Shown here: positions 48,154 through 56,870 of the stretch, piece after piece | Layout of the letters: each line of letters starts with the position of its first letter | How positions within the stretch are numbered: the stretch's first letter is position 1 | The notes under the pieces: generated by a model | Told to the model about the DNA's origin: nothing | The model's database searches: none | Seen by the model: the letters and a program-made list of their open reading frames with translations, nothing else | Assembly (NCBI GenBank): GCA_037954325.1 | Contig: JBBMNZ010000003.1 | Span: forward strand, 2,653,465 to 2,717,464 | DNA from: Fistularia commersonii | Lineage: Eukaryota; Chordata; Actinopteri; Syngnathiformes; Fistulariidae | Length of the DNA: 64,000 nt | Reading direction: 5' to 3' | Program-made: the position numbers and the translations under genes

Positions 48154-49460
48154 TTGACACAACCTGATTGTTGTTACCCATTTTTCCATAATTGTTGTAG
48201 AAGATTTGTGGCATTGAGGACCTTGACAATTCTACCTCATGACTTTCAAATGTATCGTTGTGAACTCAGGATGGTGCCCTTTAGAAAAGAACAGGCAAGC
48301 TTCTATTTTGAAACAACCGAATGCACAACAACCGCAGAGTTCTGCCAGTTCAGCAAGCTATGTACTTCGTACATGGATTTGACTGGTTTGGCCAATGCCA
48401 TCCCAGAGGACCCCTCCAAAATGCCACATAGCCACCACAAAATAGTATTAGCTGTAAAAAAGCAATCCCTGCAACAACCACAAAGTCCTGAAGTTGCTGG
48501 GGGAAGATGCCCTTGCTGGAGCTGGGAAATTGCAAGCAAAATAACCAGGTGCCCTATACTAGTGTTCCTCACCTTTGTTGTAGTTGGCAGAGTGGCAATG
48601 GCAAAATCCCTGGTGGCATGATCCATGTACCGTCTTCTCTGCTGCTGACAGGATGGTTGAAGCAATCAGGCAGAGGTGCTTCCAGAAGCATTCAGGCTCA
48701 AGTCCTTGGATTGAAGCCTGGATAGTAACTTATCCCAGAACTCTTCGATGATCTGAGGGTGCCTTTGGCTTCAGCAAGGAGGTATGCTTGCGGTATACAT
48801 GAACCGTTCAACAGGGTATGCCCTGAGGGTCTATCCCGTTGGCCTTCGTTGCTTGATCTCTGGTGTTGTTAGCATAAACCCAGTGACCTTATTGCTATTG
48901 GGTGGCTGCCTTGAATGCTGCCCATTCTTTAAGTTGAGGCGGCTACAGGTCTATATGCTCTGCTTCACCGTCCAGACAAAGGACCAAATTGGACGTTGTA
49001 TCTTCAGAGAACAGCCGCATTGACTTGAGACGGGTCATTCTCTGCCGGCTCCTTCTCATTGTAGCGAGGCAACTTCACAGTAGCTCTTTTCAGGCTCTCC
49101 CTGTAACTGCTGGCATTGAGTAGGCCGGCCACCAGCAAGGGGCAGGTCTTTGCACAAGCATTCTATCCAGTGCAACATCTGCTGATTAAGTAACTCAAGC
49201 CAGGTGAGGCTTCGATCATCAGACCAGTTACTCTGAAGTTGCTGTCATGACAACCGGCACAGGGATCTGATCTGCCTTTGCACTGACAATGAGGCGACTT
49301 ACGTCTTGCCAAGTCTTCATTCTAATGCCACGTCTGAAACTGATGTCATAAGCGATGGATTTTTGCTCTTTCGAAATTGTTTCTCCGTCAGCTTTTTTTT
49401 TAAACCTTGAAACAACAAAACTTGTCCAACTAGCTGTCAAATCACTCACGACTTTCACGC
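48154..49460. other. Balanced-GC, possibly once-coding region, unrecognised
   Basis: Composition is less AT-rich than the flanks, with open frames on both strands: a 155-codon plus frame at 48154-48621 and 120- and 76-codon minus frames at 48303-48665 and 49228-49458. None carries a motif I recognise. Frames overlapping on opposite strands suggest decayed coding sequence, perhaps of a transposon, rather than a live gene. Confidence 0.35.
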
Positions 49461-50260
49461 TGGTTTAGCCAATTACATCCCACGGGACCCTTTCTGGGAG
49501 ACTGCAATATTTTTGAGACTACTGCAGTGAAAACAGCCTGGTATATGTGGTAAATATTAATCATAGCATTGGTCTCAAATAAGTTCGTTTTTACCATGAA
49601 GTTTACCACGGAGAAAGGGATGGAATTCTTGCTATCTCTATATCTTATTGGATTTGTCTTTTGGCTATAACTTCCTTAAAATTACAAAATTAGCTTAATT
49701 CTCTTTGGTTTGAAACGGTGACGTTATCAGGCAAACTGGTACTCTCTGTGAGGAAGAAAAAATTAGATAATAAATGCTATTGCACTGAAGAATGAAAGTA
49801 ATGATTTTTTTTGTTAAACAGTTCCATTGTCTGGTTCATGTTTTTTTTTAATTAATAAATATCCTTATTCAAATCCGGTTGCTTAGCTTACATTGACAAA
49901 GTGAGGAGGTCTTTCTCCCGCTTGCCCCTCATGCTAATTTGGAATTTGTTCTTATTGAAGTGAAATCGGTTTTCTGAAAGGAAAAATTTAATCCAAACAG
50001 ACCAAATAAACTAAAAAGATGGAGGTCTTGAATTTCCTGCAAATTTTGAGGAAACACCGAGTTCCAAATCACATGTACCCATATTGATATTGTAAAACGG
50101 AACGATCACCATTTCTACAGTACTTGCATTTGTTGTGCAATCAAAGGAAGGCCATGCAAAGGTCTTGAAAATGTGCTATTTCTGAAAACGTTCGAGGAAC
50201 ATCTGAGATATGAAGAAGAAGCACAGATTTGAGCAAACTCGGACAAAAGCGCACTTCACT
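49461..50260. other. Intergenic DNA leading into the tRNA array
   Basis: The last ~150 bases belong to array spacer: around 50150-50190 a segment reading AAGGTCTTGAAAATGTGC is the reverse complement of sequence near 51558-51580. Confidence 0.6.
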
Positions 50261-50333
50261 CGAGCTAGCCAGGAGTCGAACCTAGAATCTTCTGATCCGT
50301 AGTCAGACGCGTTATCCATTGCGCCACTAGCCC
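50261..50333 (-). tRNA. tRNA-Arg(ACG)
   Basis: Cytosolic arginine tRNA, decoding CGU (and, once the wobble A is deaminated to inosine, CGC and CGA). The minus-strand 73-mer starts GGGCTAGTGGCGCAATGG, with anticodon arm TCTGA-CTACGGA-TCAGA, T arm CTAGG-TTCGACT-CCTGG and discriminator G. The acceptor stem pairs fully except for one G-U wobble, which this tRNA normally has. A- and B-box promoter elements are intact, and a TTTT terminator lies about 20 bases downstream. One of seven identical copies in the array (50261, 51171, 52150, 52957, 53830, 55114, 55395). Confidence 0.96.
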
Positions 50334-50474
50334 TGCTGACCACAGATAGTTTGAATGGTAGAAAAATAGAAATAAAAAGTGGTGCTGTAAGGCACATATT
50401 GTAAAAAAGGGGACAGCTTAAATGATTTGCCTACAACGTCTTGTTTTTCAGAGTGCTTTTTCCTGAAGCAGGAG

Positions 50475-50546
50475 TGCCATGACCCGGATTCAAACCGGGG
50501 TTGCTATGGCCACAACGCAGAGTACTAGCCACTATACCATCATGGC
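50475..50546 (-). tRNA. tRNA-His(GTG), degenerate copy
   Basis: Reads as tRNA-His with anticodon GTG in loop TTGTGGC. The anticodon stem CTGCG/CATAG carries a C-A mismatch and a G-U pair, the A box reads GGTATAGTGGCTAG, and the T loop is TTTGAAT instead of TTCGAAT. These changes hit both RNA folding and the B box, so this is probably a pseudogene. It sits between two Arg copies in the standard spacer. Confidence 0.8.
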
Positions 50547-50892
50547 TGATTTGGTGTGCGGAATGACCTAGATTGGGTCAACAGCTGATAAGCTCAAAAT
50601 GTGTCTAAAAGTGATAGAATAAAACATTAATAATGAAAAATAAGAACAGTCGAGTAAAGCGGAAATGTTTGGCACCATGTACCCATATTGATATCATATC
50701 AAGGAATGATGTCCATTTCCAGAGTTGTTCCATTGGCCTGCTTATATTCAGGAACCATTGAGGTATGAAATAGAAGAAGCCACTGGATGACAGATTTGTG
50801 CAAATTTGGACGAAAGTCAAACATGAAACCTATGAAGAACAAGAAGCTGCTGACAACAGTTATGAGCAAACTGAGACAAAGCATGGTTAGTT

Positions 50893-50965
50893 CGAGCTAG
50901 CCAGGAGTCAAACCTAGAACCTTCTGATCCGAAGTCAGAGGAGTTTTCCATTGCGCTACTAGCCC
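50893..50965 (-). tRNA. tRNA-Arg body with TCG anticodon (variant)
   Basis: Aligned with the array's tRNA-Arg(ACG), this copy has loop CTTCGGA, changing the anticodon from ACG to TCG, still an arginine anticodon (CGA codon). The anticodon stem TCTGA/TCAGA and the acceptor stem are intact. However, the D stem has a C-T mismatch (CGC became CTC on the 3' side) and the T loop reads TTTGACT, weakening the B box. Downstream on the minus strand the array-typical TTTT is not evident within 20 bases. Either a decayed copy or, less likely, a low-activity isodecoder. Confidence 0.75.
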
Positions 50966-51170
50966 TTCTATAGGCAGCTGCGGACAGGAAAATCATTTCC
51001 AGAATTGTTCCATTGTCTTGCTTATTTTGAGGAACCATTGAGGTATGAAGTTGAAGAAGTCGCCGGACGACAGATTTGCGCAAATTTGGATGAAAGTCAA
51101 ACATGAAACCCATGAAGTACAAGAAGCTGCCGGAGGATCTGAGTAAACTGGGACAAAAGCATGCTTCACT

Positions 51171-51243
51171 CGAGCTAGCCAGGAGTCGAACCTAGAATCT
51201 TCTGATCCGTAGTCAGACGCGTTATCCATTGCGCCACTAGCCC
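51171..51243 (-). tRNA. tRNA-Arg(ACG)
   Basis: Identical over all 73 bases to the copy at 50261. TTTT terminator about 16 bases downstream (GACAAAAGCATGC on the plus strand). Its upstream spacer is the type that contains AATGAATAATAATAACG, shared with the copies at 52957, 53830, 54702 and 55114. Confidence 0.97.
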
Positions 51244-51424
51244 TGCTGATATCGCACAATTTGAATGGTGAAAAAAAAAAACGATACAACAAAATAAAAG
51301 CAATGAATAATAATAACGTTTGAGTAAAGTGGTACTTTATGGCACCTACAGACAAGTAGGGCTGTTTTGAGGGAACACATAAAGGAAAACCATCCCATGT
51401 ACCCATAGGGTAACTTAAAAGAGT

Positions 51425-51585
51425 GGAACCTCAGTGGTTCCTCAATCTATGCAGGACATCACCCAGGTTTAAAACCTAAAGACACCATCAGTAGGGAAGA
51501 AGAGGTCAACATAGCAAGTTGGAGAACCCTTCAAATTGTCCTTTGCAGTTTCCGAAATAGCACATGTTTTCAAGACCTTGAAAAA
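51425..51585. repeat. Inverted spacer segment inside the tRNA array
   Basis: CCTCAGTGGTTCCTCAA, ACATCACCCAGGTTTAAAACC and TAAAGAC are the reverse complements of segments in normal orientation at 53640-53770 and 55550-55680. Sequence near 51552-51580 is inverted relative to 50155-50190. Part of one spacer has therefore been flipped while neighbouring tRNA genes kept their orientation. Confidence 0.8.
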
Positions 51586-51652
51586 CTGGGGAAAACTTAA
51601 ATGATTTGCCTGCATCCTCTTGTTTTTCAGAGAACTTTTCCTGAAGCAGGAG

Positions 51653-51724
51653 TGCCATGACCCGGATTCGAACCGGGGTTGCTGCGGCCACAACGCAGAG
51701 TACTAACCACTATACGATCATGGC
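51653..51724 (-). tRNA. tRNA-His(GTG)
   Basis: Cytosolic histidine tRNA for CAU/CAC codons. The minus-strand 72-mer starts GCCATGATCGTATAGTGG. Acceptor stem GCCATGA/TCATGGC is perfect, anticodon arm CTGCG-TTGTGGC-CGCAG and T arm CCCGG-TTCGAAT-CCGGG are perfect, discriminator A. Identical to the copy at 53539. No TTTT occurs within about 50 bases downstream. Instead a small hairpin TCCTG-CTT-CAGGA lies immediately 3' of the gene, conserved at every His copy. The first T run is farther out, so termination may be read-through type. Confidence 0.95.
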
Positions 51725-52149
51725 TGATGCATCAGGGGTTGCATGACTTGCATTGAGTCAACAGCTGATGAACTCAAAACGACTGATAACAAAATGAGAA
51801 AGAAAAAAAATGAACGAATGATAAGAAAAGTCAAAAAAAAGTATATCACTGACATACAAGTTAGACTGTTGTGAAGCAACACATGAAGGAAAACCAAATG
51901 AAAGAAAATCCAAATCCCAAGTACCCATATTGGTATCATATCAAGGAACAATGTCCATTTCCACGGTTCTTGCATTTCTAGTGCAGTACAAGGATACCAA
52001 GCAAAGGTTTCTGAAAAGACCAAGGACAGTTTCATGTGTGGACCAACTTGTTGCTCTGACATTTTCTTTCATACTGATGCAGTCTTAAGGTTTTCAAGTA
52101 CTTGCAAGGAAGGCCACGATTTTAAACCCAGACAAAAGCATGCTTCACC

Positions 52150-52222
52150 CGAGCTAGCCAGGAGTCGAACCTAGAATCTTCTGATCCGTAGTCAGACGCG
52201 TTATCCATTGCGCCACTAGCCC
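52150..52222 (-). tRNA. tRNA-Arg(ACG)
   Basis: Identical to the 50261 copy. Plus-strand GACAAAAGC just outside it gives the TTTT terminator. Its upstream spacer is of the second type (GGATCCACGTAAGTCAGTGC), shared in outline with 53247 and 54170. Confidence 0.97.
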
Positions 52223-52544
52223 TGCGGACAATTTACCCAACCTATTTGGATCCACGTAAGTCAGTGCAGTAATTTGAAAAAGAAGGTCTGGTTGACCTAA
52301 TTTGCTGACACTCTAAACATGACATCTACTCTTATGGTTAAAGAGGCAGGATAGTCAAGTGTTGTAGAGCTTTCTTTCTATGTATTCATTGAAGTTAAAA
52401 TCATTTTTCTGAAAGGAAAAATTGAGTGACACCACTTTGAAGTCATTGACATGAAAAGGAAATACACTGAGAGGAATGCTAATATGACAGCAGTGAGCAG
52501 GAGTCTCTATCTTGTTTTTCAGATTCTCTTTCCTGAAGCAGGAG

Positions 52545-52616
52545 TGCCATGACCCGGATTCAAACCGGGGTTGCTGCGGCCACAACGCAGAGTACTAACC
52601 ACTATACGATCATGGC
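52545..52616 (-). tRNA. tRNA-His(GTG), B-box variant
   Basis: Matches the consensus His copies except for one change in the T loop (TTTGAAT in place of TTCGAAT). That base is the universally conserved C56, which pairs with G19 and is central to the B box, so transcription and folding are likely reduced. All stems are intact. Confidence 0.88.
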
Positions 52617-52956
52617 TGACACAGTGCACACTATGACTTGGATTGTGTCAACAGCTGATTAGCAAAATGTTGTAAATGTGATAAAATAAAAATCAATAAT
52701 GAATAATAAGAGCAGTGAAGTAAAGCAGAAAGGTTTGGCACCATGTACCCATATTGACATGATATCAAGGAATGATGTCCAATTCCAGACTTGTTGCCTT
52801 GGCCTGCTTATTTTGAGGAGCAACTAGGGTATGAAGTAGAAGTAGCCTGTGGACGACAGATTTGCGCAAATGCGGACGAAAGTCAAACATGAAACCTATG
52901 AAGAACAAGAAGCTGCTGAAGGATCTGGGTAAACTGGAACAAAAGATTTCCTCACT

Positions 52957-53029
52957 CGAGCTAGCCAGGAGTCGAACCTAGAATCTTCTGATCCGTAGTC
53001 AGACGCGTTATCCATTGCGCCACTAGCCC
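52957..53029 (-). tRNA. tRNA-Arg(ACG)
   Basis: Identical to the 50261 copy. Plus-strand ACAAAAGATT provides the TTTT terminator about 16 bases downstream. Only about 215 bases separate it from the variant copy at 53247. Confidence 0.97.
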
Positions 53030-53246
53030 TCCAAAGACAAGAAAACTTGAATGGTTGAAAAAAAAAAATTAAACAAAAAGAACACAATGAATAATAATAA
53101 CATTTGAGTGAAGTGGTACTTTATGGCACCTACAGACAAGTAGGGCCGTTTTGAGGCTGCTCTTAAACTATATACATGAAACCTATGAGGTACAAGAAAG
53201 CAGTGGACAACAGATATGAGCAAACTTAGACAAAGCATGCTCAGCT

Positions 53247-53319
53247 TGAGCTAGTCAGGAGTTGAACCTAGAATCTTCTGATCCGTAGTCAGACGCGTTA
53301 TCCATTGCGCCACTAGCCC
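53247..53319 (-). tRNA. tRNA-Arg(ACG), degraded copy
   Basis: Anticodon ACG is kept, but the discriminator has changed from G to A, the T loop is TTCAACT instead of TTCGACT, and the T stem has a C-A mismatch (CCTGA). No canonical TTTT is present: the plus strand has GACAAAGC, one A short. Probably a pseudogene. Confidence 0.8.
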
Positions 53320-53538
53320 TGCTGACAACAGAATATTTGGATGCAACCATCTCAAATCAGTGCTGTCATTTGAAACAGAAAGTTAATTTTACCTACTTTT
53401 TCAAATGATACACATGAAACCTACTATAATTACACTGAGAGGATTCCGGATTTAAATTTGGATTCTCATATGATTGAATAACAGGAGGGAGTTGGAGTCA
53501 TTCTCTTGTGTTCTCAGAACCTTTTCCTGAAGCGGGAG

Positions 53539-53610
53539 TGCCATGACCCGGATTCGAACCGGGGTTGCTGCGGCCACAACGCAGAGTACTAACCACTATA
53601 CGATCATGGC
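53539..53610 (-). tRNA. tRNA-His(GTG)
   Basis: Identical over 72 bases to the 51653 copy, with perfect acceptor, anticodon and T stems, anticodon GTG and discriminator A. The downstream hairpin TCC(C/T)G-CTT-CAGGA is again present. Confidence 0.95.
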
Positions 53611-53829
53611 TGATGCAGCACCTGACATGACGTCTTTCGTACTCATGCAGTCTTTGGCTTTTAAACCTGGGTGATGTGAAATATTCCAAAATTATCCAAA
53701 CTGACCGATTCAACTGCAGAGAAGGAAGTTTTGAAGCTCTTACATATGTTGAGGAACCATTGAGGTATGAAGTAAAAGAAGCACCTGGACGACAGATTTG
53801 AGCAAACCTAGACAAAAGGATGTTTCACT

Positions 53830-53902
53830 CGAGCTAGCCAGGAGTCGAACCTAGAATCTTCTGATCCGTAGTCAGACGCGTTATCCATTGCGCCACTAGC
53901 CC
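53830..53902 (-). tRNA. tRNA-Arg(ACG)
   Basis: Identical to the 50261 copy, with plus-strand GACAAAAGGATG giving a TTTT terminator just downstream. Confidence 0.97.
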
Positions 53903-54169
53903 TGCTGGCCACAGCAAATTTGAATGGTGGAAAAAAAAATTATACAAAAAAACCATAATGACTAATAATAACATTAGTGTAAAGTGGTACCGTATGACAC
54001 CTACAGACAGGTAGGGCTGTTTTAAGGGAACACATAAAGGAAAACCATCCCGTGTACTCATGTTTGTCTTGTATCAATTAAAATGAAGGAAGTCTGTAAG
54101 CTGAACATTTCGAGGAATCACTGACATATGAAGTAGTTCCTGCAAACAGGAACAAAAGCATGTTGCACT

Positions 54170-54242
54170 TGAGCTAGCCGGGAGTCAAACCTAGAATCGT
54201 CTGATCTGTAGTCAGACGCATTATCCACTGCACCACTAGTCC
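54170..54242 (-). tRNA. tRNA-Arg-derived copy with ACA anticodon (variant)
   Basis: The anticodon loop reads CTACAGA, so the anticodon is ACA, which would read the cysteine codon UGU on an arginine tRNA body. Further changes: GGACTAG acceptor start, D-arm substitutions (GGTGCAGTGG and AATGC), T loop TTTGACT and discriminator A. Several are C-to-T or G-to-A at former CpG sites. Very probably a pseudogene. Confidence 0.8.
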
Positions 54243-54295
54243 GACAGACAAGATGAATTTGGATGCATCTAACACAACTCAGTGATGTCACTTGA

Positions 54296-54675
54296 AAAAG
54301 CAACTCTTCCCATCACTCTTCTAACATCTGTCAATCTATTTTTCTCTCTATCCTTAATCACCCAGACCTGCTGTCCATCTTTTCCATCGCTATCTCTGTT
54401 TTGCCAAGCTGAATAAGTAATTCTCTCCCTCCTTACTGTCCAATGAAGCATACAAGTCATTGTATGTCCTTTTCTACCTTTATCTTCACCTCACAGTCTA
54501 TCTCCCTATATTCTTCAGCCCCCTCAGTGCCCCTTCTTTGTTCCTCATTCCAGCAGCAAGTCTCCTTGTGTCCTTTCCTTCTAGATGACACACTGAGTCC
54601 TCTCCTATCTGTCTCCCTGACCCCATCAGCCGCAGTTGTCGAGTCATCAGGAAGCTCTACCTGACCAACCAGAGC
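54296..54675 (-). pseudogene. RTE LINE internal fragment inserted in the tRNA array
   Basis: Minus-strand translation gives VELPDDSTTAADGVRETDRR, GLSVSSRRKGHKETCCWNEE, EYREIDCEVKIKVEKD and, after a frame change, RDSDGKDGQQVWVIKDREKN. This is the linker between endonuclease and reverse transcriptase in fish RTE elements. Neither the 5' end nor the conserved 3' tail is present, so this is an internal piece. It lies between two variant Arg copies. Confidence 0.82.
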
Positions 54676-54701
54676 AAAATCAGACAAAAGAAAGCTTCGC
54701 T

Positions 54702-54774
54702 CGAGCTAGCCAGGAGTCAAACCTAGGACCTTCTGATCTGTAGTCAGACGCGTTATCCATTGCGCCACTAGCCC
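54702..54774 (-). tRNA. tRNA-Arg-derived copy with ACA anticodon, well preserved
   Basis: Differs from the array consensus at very few positions: anticodon loop CTACAGA (anticodon ACA, a cysteine anticodon), T loop TTTGACT, and two bases in the variable/T-stem region (GGTCC for GATTC). Acceptor, D and anticodon stems are intact, discriminator G retained, and plus-strand GACAAAAG supplies the TTTT terminator. The anticodon and T-loop changes are both what CpG deamination would produce. The weakened B box argues for a pseudogene, but this is the best-preserved anticodon-shifted copy. Confidence 0.8.
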
Positions 54775-54954
54775 TGCTGGGAACCCAGAATTTGGTTGGT
54801 TAAAAAAAAAATTAAAAATTAAACAAAAAGAACACAATGAATAATAATAACATTTGAATGAAGTGGTACCGTGGTACAGTGGGAAATCCTGATTTAAATT
54901 TGGATTCTCATATGACTGAATAACAGGAGTGAGTTGGAGTCATTTTCTTGTGTT

Positions 54955-54985
54955 CTCAGAACCTTTTCCTGAAGCAGGAAACTGA
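54955..54985. other. Deletion scar where a tRNA-His copy is missing
   Basis: AACCTTTTCCTGAAGCAGGA, the flank found immediately 3' of every tRNA-His copy, runs directly into AACTGACCAATTCAACTAC, which in the equivalent unit at 53515-53715 lies about 150 bases beyond the tRNA-His gene. The His gene and adjoining spacer have been lost from this unit. Confidence 0.85.
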
Positions 54986-55113
54986 CCAATTCAACTACAG
55001 AGAAGGAAGTTTTGAAGCTCCTACATATGTTGAGGAACCATTGAGGTATGAAGTAAAAGAAGCACCTGGACGACAGATTTGGGCAAATCTGGACAAAAGG
55101 GTGTTTCCTCACT

Positions 55114-55186
55114 CGAGCTAGCCAGGAGTCGAACCTAGAATCTTCTGATCCGTAGTCAGACGCGTTATCCATTGCGCCACTAGCCC
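55114..55186 (-). tRNA. tRNA-Arg(ACG)
   Basis: Identical to the 50261 copy; plus-strand GGACAAAAGG gives the TTTT terminator. It belongs to the unit that has lost its tRNA-His. Confidence 0.97.
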
Positions 55187-55394
55187 TGCTGGCAACATCA
55201 AATTTGAATGATTAAAAAAAAAAAAAGAACACAATGAATAATAATAGCATTTGAGTGAAGTGGTACTTTATGGCACCTACATACAAGTGGGGATGTTTTG
55301 AGGGTGTTTTTAAACTATAAACATGAAATCTATGACGTACAAGAAACCAGTGGACAACAGATATGAGCAAACTAAGACAAAAGCATGTTTCACT

Positions 55395-55467
55395 CGAGCT
55401 AGCCAGGAGTCGAACCTAGAATCTTCTGATCCGTAGTCAGACGCGTTATCCATTGCGCCACTAGCCC
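55395..55467 (-). tRNA. tRNA-Arg(ACG)
   Basis: Identical to the 50261 copy, with TTTT terminator from plus-strand GACAAAAGC. It is the last intact gene of the array; its upstream spacer joins the one that holds the truncated relic. Confidence 0.97.
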
Positions 55468-55729
55468 TGCTGACAGCTTGGCGAAGATTTACAAGAAGCA
55501 ATTGATGGGCAGTCCAACTTATTGCTTTGACATCTACTTTCCTTCTGATGCTGTCTTTAGGTTTTAAACCTGGGTGATGTGAAATGTTCTATTTTATACA
55601 AACTGACCAATTCAACTACAAAGAAGGAAGTCTTGAAGCTCCTACATATTTTGAGAAACCATTGAGGCATGAAGTAGAAGGCAATGGACGACAGATTTGC
55701 GCAAACTCGGACAAAAGCTTGCTTCGCTC

Positions 55730-55752
55730 CAGCTAGCCAGAAGTCGAACCTA
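55730..55752 (-). pseudogene. Truncated tRNA-Arg relic
   Basis: Only the T arm and 3' acceptor strand of the array's tRNA-Arg remain (TAGGTTCGACTTCTGGCTAG on the minus strand), preceded by the usual spacer and GACAAAAGC. The rest is replaced by unrelated sequence, marking the right edge of the array. Confidence 0.85.
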
Positions 55753-55984
55753 TATTGGAGAACTAATACGTGTCCTGGGAAATAATGGATCTTAGAAACC
55801 TCCAGGTTCCCACAGTAGCCACCATGCTGATTCATATGGTGATAGAGGTCAGCGTAGGAGAACGCTCATCCTCCAGTCCACTATCCTTTGTGGGGATCTA
55901 GTAGACTTCTGCCATCAAATTTTAGTCGGTTCAGCCACAGATCGCTCTGACTGCACCAGGGGACTAGATGGTTCACCTTCCTTC

Positions 55985-56155
55985 TATAATACAGTTATGG
56001 ATTATACATCCTTGCACATACGTACAGCCAGATTTAACTCCTACCCTTTCTTTACCTTTTAGTTTACTCTTATCTCTATTCATCTTGTCTACGTTTATAC
56101 ACACTTGTGCCCTCCAATTGTCCCTCAAATAAAGTTTTTCTGATTCTGATTCTTC
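55985..56155 (+). repeat. LINE 3' end with (TTCTGA)n tail
   Basis: CCCTCAAATAAAGTTTTTC followed by TGATTCTGATTCTTCTG: an AATAAA-type end with a short terminal repeat, typical of L2/CR1-group LINEs. Confidence 0.65.
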
Positions 56156-56164
56156 TGCTGAGGC

Positions 56165-56870
56165 TGAAGATGTTTGTCTCTTTGGGAGTTTGACTGATGG
56201 GTCCCTTGAAGTGCCGTTATTGGTGTAGAAAGTGAAGAGCAGTGTGGAGACCAGATTCCCCCTGATTGTCTGAGTGATGGATGTGAACTTCTGCAGCTTC
56301 ACTTGCTGCCTCCTGTCTGTCAAGTTATTGATTCAGGTGGAAACTGGGAGTCGGTGCAGATGACTCCTGGGATGATAGAGTGCCAAATTGAAGTCACCAA
56401 AAAGAATCTTTGCATAAATCCTTGTGGAATCGACATGCTGGTGGGATGTAGTGTCACCCCATGTTGACTCCGTCCTCTACTGACCCATTTCCTAAGAAGG
56501 CGAACTACAGAATTTGGTACATTTAGTTCTTCTTTGGGCCGGGATAATGAATTTTTGAAGTGAGACACGACTTCACACAACTCCAGTGATAGCTGGAATT
56601 TTTTGTGAAGATGCAAACTCAAACCCACAATAGAAGACATTTAGTTTGCTGGTCAGTTGACGCCGGCGTTGCAGGGATTGTGGCCTCCTGCAGATGTTGA
56701 TGTCTTCCAGGCATCTCCACACTGACAGTTTAGCTTTAGCTTTTAGCTTTTTCTAATGTCGTTGTCGGTGAGTTTTAGGCCTGGATGTACAGGACGCTAT
56801 TTACAATCCTCCATGCCTTCTTCTTGGCATATCTGAGATTTGAGGTGAACCAGGGTGTGTTGTATGTGCA
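56165..56870 (-). pseudogene. Rex1/L2-like LINE reverse transcriptase, decayed
   Basis: On the minus strand, NTPWFTSNLRYAKKKAWRIV near 56800-56865 resembles the linker preceding LINE reverse transcriptases. TDRRQQVKLQKFTSITQTIR, then LLFTFYTNNGTSRDPSVKL at about 56170-56323, resembles the RT core just before the catalytic box. Stops and frameshifts separate them. It is tail-to-tail with the LINE end at 55985-56155. Confidence 0.7.

Noticed and set aside
50176..55501. Many minus-strand open frames containing SGAMDNASDYGSEDSRFDSW
   Set aside because: They are conceptual translations of the tRNA-Arg(ACG) genes; the sequence repeats because the tRNA gene repeats. Frames with PQQPRFESGSW are the same artefact over tRNA-His.
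56350..56400. FGDFNLALYHP-like stretch as a LINE endonuclease GDFN motif (minus strand)
   Set aside because: It lies between the linker-like and RT-like blocks, out of order for an endonuclease, and in a different frame; probably chance.
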